Positions 60,301 to 64,000 of a DNA stretch of 64,000 bases are shown piece after piece; the first letter of the stretch is position 1; every line of letters begins with the position of its first letter. The notes under the pieces are model-generated. The model had not been told where the DNA came from. It made no database searches and was given only the letters and a program-made list of their open reading frames with translations. The position numbers and the translations under genes are program-made. The DNA lies in assembly GCA_013298775.1 (NCBI GenBank), contig JAAFIV010000023.1, positions 1-64,000 of the forward strand, given 5' to 3'. This DNA comes from Ignavibacteria bacterium (GTDB lineage Bacteria; Bacteroidota; Ignavibacteria; Kapaibacteriales; UBA4661).

Positions 60301-60486
60301 AGTCGTGTTTCGATGGGCATTGCAATTATTGGCGGGCTAGTATTTTCAACGTTCCTAACCTTGTACATCATTCCCGCGCTCTACACCTACATCACGGGAA
60401 AGGGTGTTTCGGTGGCGTTTGCGCAAGAGGCAAATCCAGCGACGGCAACGCACAAAAACGTCGAAACAGCGCATGAAACCTTGTAA
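57367..60486 (+). CDS. RND (HAE1-type) efflux pump inner-membrane subunit
   Basis: The 1039-residue AcrB-like proton antiporter has 12 membrane helices in two repeats, each with a large periplasmic loop. TM1 reads RPVLSIVMSITIVLFGVIGFLFLGVREYPSVDTP. The proton-relay Asp pair is in LAIGIVVDDAIVVLENI, and the matching Lys in LIGLVAKNGILIVEFANQ. I chose the ATG at 57367 (MSLTSTSIQRP), which gives the normal N-terminus. A GTG-like extension upstream is not needed. The membrane fusion protein and outer-membrane channel usually encoded alongside are missing, so it must use partners encoded elsewhere. A terminator follows directly. Confidence 0.93.
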   Translation: MSLTSTSIQRPVLSIVMSITIVLFGVIGFLFLGVREYPSVDTPVVTVQTAYAGANPDVIEAQITEPLEEALSGIPGLRSIKSTSREQRSVITVEFTLETDLETAANDVRDRVSQAVSRIPQDADRPIVQKADADAVPIVFLNIKSSKRDLLQLSKIANDVFKENFRSIPGVSEVQIWGEKLYAMRLWLDPQRLAAYRLTPQDVRAALQRENVELPSGRIEGNVTELTMRTMGRINSLDEFNNLVVREIDGKKVRLMDIGYAELGAENYRTLLRRDGVPMVGTVLIPQPGANYVKIVDEFYRRLETLKKNAPADIELGIGFDQTKYIRNSITEVIETLAIAFVLVVLIIFLFLRDWRATLIPVLAIPVSLIGAFFIMYISNFSINILTMLGIVLAIGIVVDDAIVVLENIYAKIETGMDAKQAAVLGAKEVYLAVLATTVALAAVFLPVVFLQGVTGRLFREFGVVMAGSVVISAFVALTLTPMMCSRLLKRHKTRSRFYEATEPFFVNMTEKYRAGLATFMRHRWLGFVGMAVSLGLIVLFVSLLPTEVAPLEDRSGLRLALTAPEGTSFQAMDEMMITMGDTVRSYVPESEAIIAVTTPGLGTGATNSGFVRIILPDPDKRDRTQQDIAAMLSQVARRRNEARVAVLQEPTISTGGRGRGLPLQYVLRGQSIEKLRAILPKFLDEARKNPKFDVVDVDLKFTKPEAIIDIKRNEAQSLGVSTLDIAGTLQAAFSGQRFGYFLYDGKQYQIIGQVGKRDRDAPVDVRSLYVRNNAGQLIQMDNLISIREQSATPQLYRFNRSVAATVSASMARGYTIGEGIQVMDEVAKKVLDETFTTGLDGEARDLAESSSSLSLAFILALVLIYLVLAAQFESFRDPLIILLTVPLALAGALLSLWYFNQTLNIFSQIGIIMLIGLVAKNGILIVEFANQRKAHGLSIADAVQEAAVERLRPILMTSIAMVLGTLPIALALGAGAESRVSMGIAIIGGLVFSTFLTLYIIPALYTYITGKGVSVAFAQEANPATATHKNVETAHETL

Positions 60487-60518
60487 AAATGTCTCTACCG
60501 TCGTACATTTCGAGCAAC

Positions 60519-60560
60519 AAAAAGCCCCAGATGATTATATGTTCATCTGGGGCTTTTTTC
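60519..60560. terminator. Bidirectional terminator after the RND pump
   Basis: AGCCCCAGATGA (60523-60534) pairs exactly with TCATCTGGGGCT (60543-60554), with A-run before and T-run after. Confidence 0.92.
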
Positions 60561-60583
60561 ATTTCTCCTCGAAGCATTTTGAG

Positions 60584-60677
60584 GATTGACAGGATGTTGA
60601 GGATAAAGATTTAAGGATAAAGATTTAAGGATAAAGAAACGTCCTCAACATCCTGAAAGTCCGGGCTTCATCCGCGT
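60584..60677. repeat. P3 family repeat, copy c (degenerate) with 14-bp tandem units
   Basis: GAGGATTGACAGGATGTTGA at the left is answered by TCAACATCC and ATCCGCGTTCC at the right. Within it AGGATAAAGATTTA is repeated nearly three times (60600-60637). Confidence 0.7.
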
Positions 60678-60713
60678 TCCAAATACTTGTTGCTTCATTC
60701 AAGAATCGTGTAT

Positions 60714-62165
60714 TTAGCGTTTCTCAATCGGCGCAATCGCAGGTATAATCTCGTTTTGCTCCGACATCATGCGTGGCTCTTGCGTAGAAAACGCATTGGA
60801 GAGCATTCCTTTTGCCGACGCTGCTGGGAACACGCCTGTTTGAATGTATTGCAATGCCGTGCGAAGGTAGGTTTCTTGCGCATCGCCGAAGTCGCGATCT
60901 ACGGGGTCGGTGAGAACACGGTCAGGCTGGAAGCCATCCAAAAAGTTTGCTTCGCCGCGTGCATTGGTGAATTTGAACGCGATTGGCTGCAACAAATACC
61001 CAGATTTTTCATGCAAAATAGAATATGAACCAACGGCTTTCCCGAAGGTTTTTGTGCCAATCAGCACCACATTGATAAACGGCTTGAGCGCATTGATAGT
61101 GAGTTCGCTAGCAGAGGCAGAGCCGCCATTGACAAGGAAAATCACGCGCTGTAAGCGGAGTGAACTCGGCAGAGAGGTCATGTTGATTGAGCGGTTATTG
61201 TTTTTGTAGAGGTCGTTGTGGGTATATTGCACGTAGGGTGTGCCTGAAAACTGCCCTGTAATCAAGCTGGAAAGCTGCCCTGCCGCTACGATGAAGCCGC
61301 CGCCATTCGAGCGTAAGTCCACGACCAATTCTTGTACATTCGCATCGCGCAAGGTCGCAAACGCGCTTGTTAGCTCGTCGCCAACCATGCCCGTAAAATT
61401 CACCAACGGGAAATACCCAACATTTTTTCCCGCAACGCTGAATACTTTCGTAAAGGGAATAGATTTTATTGTGAAGAACGCACGCATAAAACTCAGGGTG
61501 CGTCGGGTTTTGGTGGAATCTTCCACTTCCAAACTGAGCGAATTTCCCCATGCTTCAATAACTTTCCCATACGCTTCTGCACTCGAAGGAACGGGCTTCC
61601 CATCAATTGCCGTGATACGCATTCCACGCCGCAAGCCAGCAATATGCGCTGGAGAACCAGCAAATACACGTGTTACACGAAGATTCGTGTCGCTAAAATA
61701 CCATGTCGCAAAACCAAACAGAGGATTTGCAATCGCGCCGCTTTGAAGCTGCTGCAAATATCCTCGCCCGTCCTTGACAATAAAACTAAAACGGTCGTCG
61801 GGGCGAGTAATGGTGCGATTGAGGAGCGAATCTGGCATAGGGAAATTCGTGAGCGATGGAACAAGATTTTTCGGAACGCGAGTATTCCAAAAATACATAT
61901 CCAGCATTCCTGAATACAAAAAGTCGTTGATGTCAAGATTTGCTGCCTCCGTATTGCTTGTCAAGCCAGTAATGGTGCCGTCTTTGAACCAAGGCGTGGC
62001 TTTGTAGCTTGGCGGTGGCGGATTGAAAATATCGTTCAGTGCCGTGCAAGAATGCAGCAACAATGCCATGCAGCACACAGCAACAATAAAACCAGTTTTT
62101 TGAGCGACAGTATTGCGCCAAACACGAGATGTGACGCGCTCTGGAAGATGCAAGGATGTTAGCAT
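60714..62165 (-). CDS. S41 family C-terminal processing peptidase, lipoprotein
   Basis: The 483-residue protein has a leader ending ALLLHSC (lipobox Cys near residue 40), so it is probably a lipoprotein. A PDZ domain at about 155-235 (DTNLRVTRVFAGSPAHIAGLRRGMRITAIDGKPV) precedes the S41 catalytic domain at about 245-450. The nucleophile Ser is in NGGSASASELT, and the general-base Lys in GTKTFGKAVGSY, 20-30 residues later. The ATG at 62165 is used. The catalytic dyad is intact. The N-terminal 100 residues match the S41 N-terminal extension (DFLYSGMLDMYFW). Confidence 0.88.
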   Translation of the reverse strand: MLTSLHLPERVTSRVWRNTVAQKTGFIVAVCCMALLLHSCTALNDIFNPPPPSYKATPWFKDGTITGLTSNTEAANLDINDFLYSGMLDMYFWNTRVPKNLVPSLTNFPMPDSLLNRTITRPDDRFSFIVKDGRGYLQQLQSGAIANPLFGFATWYFSDTNLRVTRVFAGSPAHIAGLRRGMRITAIDGKPVPSSAEAYGKVIEAWGNSLSLEVEDSTKTRRTLSFMRAFFTIKSIPFTKVFSVAGKNVGYFPLVNFTGMVGDELTSAFATLRDANVQELVVDLRSNGGGFIVAAGQLSSLITGQFSGTPYVQYTHNDLYKNNNRSINMTSLPSSLRLQRVIFLVNGGSASASELTINALKPFINVVLIGTKTFGKAVGSYSILHEKSGYLLQPIAFKFTNARGEANFLDGFQPDRVLTDPVDRDFGDAQETYLRTALQYIQTGVFPAASAKGMLSNAFSTQEPRMMSEQNEIIPAIAPIEKR

Positions 62166-62270
62166 AAAGGAAAGGGAGAAAATCAAAAGAGATGCAATTA
62201 TTTTGGTAAACTACTTCGGTAAATTACGTTTTTTCTGAATGCTGGCAATGGGTAACTCATCGCTCATCGC

Positions 62271-62357
62271 GTGAGGCTCTCATTTCCTAATGAGGGTCTC
62301 ACTCCGTCCCTCGTGCTTGGAAAAGTGAGACCCTTGCTTGAGAAGCGAGAACCTCAC
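62271..62357. repeat. Paired hairpin repeat, family P4
   Basis: GTGAGGCTCTCATT (62271-62284) with AATGAGGGTCTCAC (62289-62302), and GTGAGACCCTTGCTT (62325-62339) with AAGCGAGAACCTCAC (62343-62357). It ends five bases from the stop of the oxidoreductase gene. Confidence 0.8.
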
Positions 62358-62362
62358 AAAGA

Positions 62363-64000
62363 CTAGCGTGTAGCCTTTTCCAGCAAATACACAAACGAGC
62401 GATATTCCTTGCCGACCGCCGTCGTCATGCCAAGTTCGCAGGTTGGATTGCTGGAATAATACCCGTCAAAGGGGCGTTCACGCGCTTCGCGGGCTTCGAG
62501 CATGGTCGCGTTTGCTGTGAGTTCTGGTGCAATCAAGCCTCTGTCGCCCGCGAAAGCGCAGCAGCCAGCATTTATCGGCACAGTAGCGTTTTCCGAACAC
62601 GCATTGGCAAGGTTTTGGAATTTCTCCGTCAAGCCCATTTTCATCACCGAACAGACGGGATGCAGCATCGCTGATTCCTTCAACGGCGTGATTGTACCGC
62701 GTTCCAAGAGCTTTGGCAAGAGTTCGTCGTGCGCGAATTCAATCGCATCCAAAATGCGAAGTTGTTGGAATTTTTCAAGCAATTTTGGGCTGTCCGCCAA
62801 GTCTTTACCAGCGTTGCGGAAGGTGTACGTGCAGGAACTCGCATCGGTCAATATCGGCAATCGCCCGCCGTCCGACCAGTCCCACATTTCTTCAATCGTC
62901 GCACCAATCATGTCCAAATAGGCAGGTTTGAAGCCCTTCGAGGAGAAGGGAGTGCCGCAGCAAAACTGTGTGCTTGTTGGGGGAATCCAGAGCCGCACTC
63001 CTGCTCGCTCGGCGATGCGCACGAGCATCTCCACTTGGTTCACGCCTGTCTCGCGTCCGTATTCGCGCTCGCCGCCCATCATGCGAGTAACGCAAGCGGG
63101 GAAGTAGATAGCATCAGCTTTGGTGCGGCTTGTCGCGGGCAATTTTATCGGCGCGGCAATGTTTTTATTCCACGACGGCAATCGCGCACCTAACAAGTCT
63201 CCAACAAAATCACCAACTTTATTCAACACATCACCGCCGCCAAAGTCAGCAATGGTGCGCCCTGCGCGGACACCGAACTTGGCAACCGTTTCAGCAAAAC
63301 CGAAGTTGCGGGCAATCGTGCGGGCGTTGTCTTGCGCGAAGTCTGAATGCTGCTTACCGCGTAAAACCTTGACTAAATCGCCGGTGTTGATATACACGGG
63401 GCAGTTCGTGGCGCACATTCCATCGGTGGCGCAGGTTTCCAAGCCGTAGTAATCGTAGTCGCGCTCCAGTTCCCATGCGGTAAAAGTCGCGTTTGCCAAA
63501 TGAACTCCAGTGCGAGTTGCCTCGCGGAGGCGCGTAATTTCTCGGCGCACGACAATTCGCTGGCGTGGAGTGAGCGTGAGTCCTTGGCTTGGGCATTTGC
63601 TTTCGCACCAGCCACATTCGATACAATTATCCACTTCCTTTTCGACCTGCGGAATGGGCTTCAAATTCTGCACGTGAATTTTCGGATTGTCGTTCAAAAT
63701 TACGCCCGGATTCACGATATTATGCGGGTCGAGCAGCTTTTTCAGGCGTTGCATAATCGAATACGCTTCCGCACCCCATTCCATTTCCACATACGGAGCC
63801 ATGTTCCGTCCTGTGCCGTGTTCTGCCTTCAAGGAGCCGTCGAACCGCTCCACGACAAGCGTTGCGATGTCATCCAGCAAGCCTTCAAATTGCTGTACGT
63901 CGGCTTCCGTGTCAAAGCTCTGCGCGAGCGTAAAATGGAGGTTTCCATCCTTTGCATGACCAAAGACCACGCCTTCGGGGTAATTGTGCTTGATAAACAG
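62363..64000 (-). CDS. FAD-linked and Fe-S oxidoreductase (D-lactate dehydrogenase-like), partial
   Basis: The gene runs off the right edge. The frame remains open to base 64000 (LFIKHNYPEG before VVFGHAKDG), so the N-terminal FAD-binding domain is outside the window. Present are the C-terminal part of the FAD oxidase domain (GHAKDGNLHF; GSLKAEHGTGRN; VNPGVIL), a 4Fe-4S ferredoxin unit (CIECGWCESKCP and CATDGMCATNCP), and two CCG-type half-domains with FCCGTPFSSKG and GCCAFAGDRG. This layout matches GlpC/Dld-type FAD-Fe-S D-2-hydroxyacid dehydrogenases that feed electrons to quinone. The natural substrate, D-lactate or another 2-hydroxyacid, cannot be settled here. Confidence 0.88.
   Translation of the reverse strand: MFIKHNYPEGVVFGHAKDGNLHFTLAQSFDTEADVQQFEGLLDDIATLVVERFDGSLKAEHGTGRNMAPYVEMEWGAEAYSIMQRLKKLLDPHNIVNPGVILNDNPKIHVQNLKPIPQVEKEVDNCIECGWCESKCPSQGLTLTPRQRIVVRREITRLREATRTGVHLANATFTAWELERDYDYYGLETCATDGMCATNCPVYINTGDLVKVLRGKQHSDFAQDNARTIARNFGFAETVAKFGVRAGRTIADFGGGDVLNKVGDFVGDLLGARLPSWNKNIAAPIKLPATSRTKADAIYFPACVTRMMGGEREYGRETGVNQVEMLVRIAERAGVRLWIPPTSTQFCCGTPFSSKGFKPAYLDMIGATIEEMWDWSDGGRLPILTDASSCTYTFRNAGKDLADSPKLLEKFQQLRILDAIEFAHDELLPKLLERGTITPLKESAMLHPVCSVMKMGLTEKFQNLANACSENATVPINAGCCAFAGDRGLIAPELTANATMLEAREARERPFDGYYSSNPTCELGMTTAVGKEYRSFVYLLEKATR

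Overview
The window looks like a chromosomal segment from a bacterium of the Bacteroidota/Chlorobiota (FCB) lineage, possibly a Kapaibacterium/Ignavibacterium relative. The signs are Oar-type and FecA-type TonB-dependent receptors, a DUF4856/imelysin/HTTM iron locus, a DUF5117-type metalloprotease, WG-repeat proteins, several promoter-like TAnnTTTG boxes (the Bacteroidota -7 element) and mostly absent Shine-Dalgarno sites. This assignment is inferred from gene content only. No rRNA, tRNA, CRISPR array, intact transposase or prophage was found.

Layout. 1-9 kb (minus strand): an orphan membrane gene, then a DevBCA-TolC type tripartite exporter (outer-membrane factor, FtsX-like permease, membrane fusion protein, ATPase) interrupted by a GxxExxY gene cassette, then an MFS transporter, a thioredoxin-fold protein and a SOUL haem-binding protein. 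9-19 kb (plus): an unusual MarR-like regulator, two chemoreceptors, a large Oar-like receptor and an ECF41 sigma factor. 19-26 kb (plus): a zinc metalloprotease, a two-subunit molybdenum hydroxylase (IorAB type) and a TROVE/Ro protein. 26-34 kb (minus): an iron/haem operon, in transcription order DUF4856 lipoprotein, haem oxygenase, imelysin, HTTM membrane protein and FecA-like receptor, behind a promoter framed by two palindromic boxes. 34-40 kb (minus): a secreted unknown, two TPR-adenylate/guanylate cyclases and a DinB-MarR pair. 40-49 kb (plus): secreted proteins (jelly-roll, WG-repeat, YD-like, beta-barrel), then a tightly coupled set: DUF433 antitoxin, DUF5615 toxin, a ClpB reduced to its second AAA+ half, and a vWA/OmpA/SPOR envelope protein. 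49-64 kb: a TonB-C protein, aroA, a HicAB-endonuclease operon, a Uma2-SpoIIE phosphatase pair, an orphan RND pump, an S41 protease and a partial FAD/Fe-S oxidoreductase.

The most striking property is the density of small palindromic dispersed repeats, in at least seven families. One family (P1, six copies) has an 18-bp terminal inverted repeat and a perfect 9-bp target duplication at its best copy. Another (P2, three copies) has GTAA-starting inverted repeats and 8-bp duplications, as expected for IS66-mobilised miniature elements. Three unrelated repeat families have each inserted in frame into the signal-peptide coding region of a secreted protein. Others supply stop codons, sit a few bases before a start codon or lie inside a membrane-protein gene. 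In the iron operon most gene junctions carry a different element.

Candidates for an undescribed system are the DUF433-DUF5615-ClpB(D2)-OmpA/vWA operon and the iron/haem operon that combines haem oxygenase, imelysin and an HTTM (vitamin-K-carboxylase-like) protein under a double operator.
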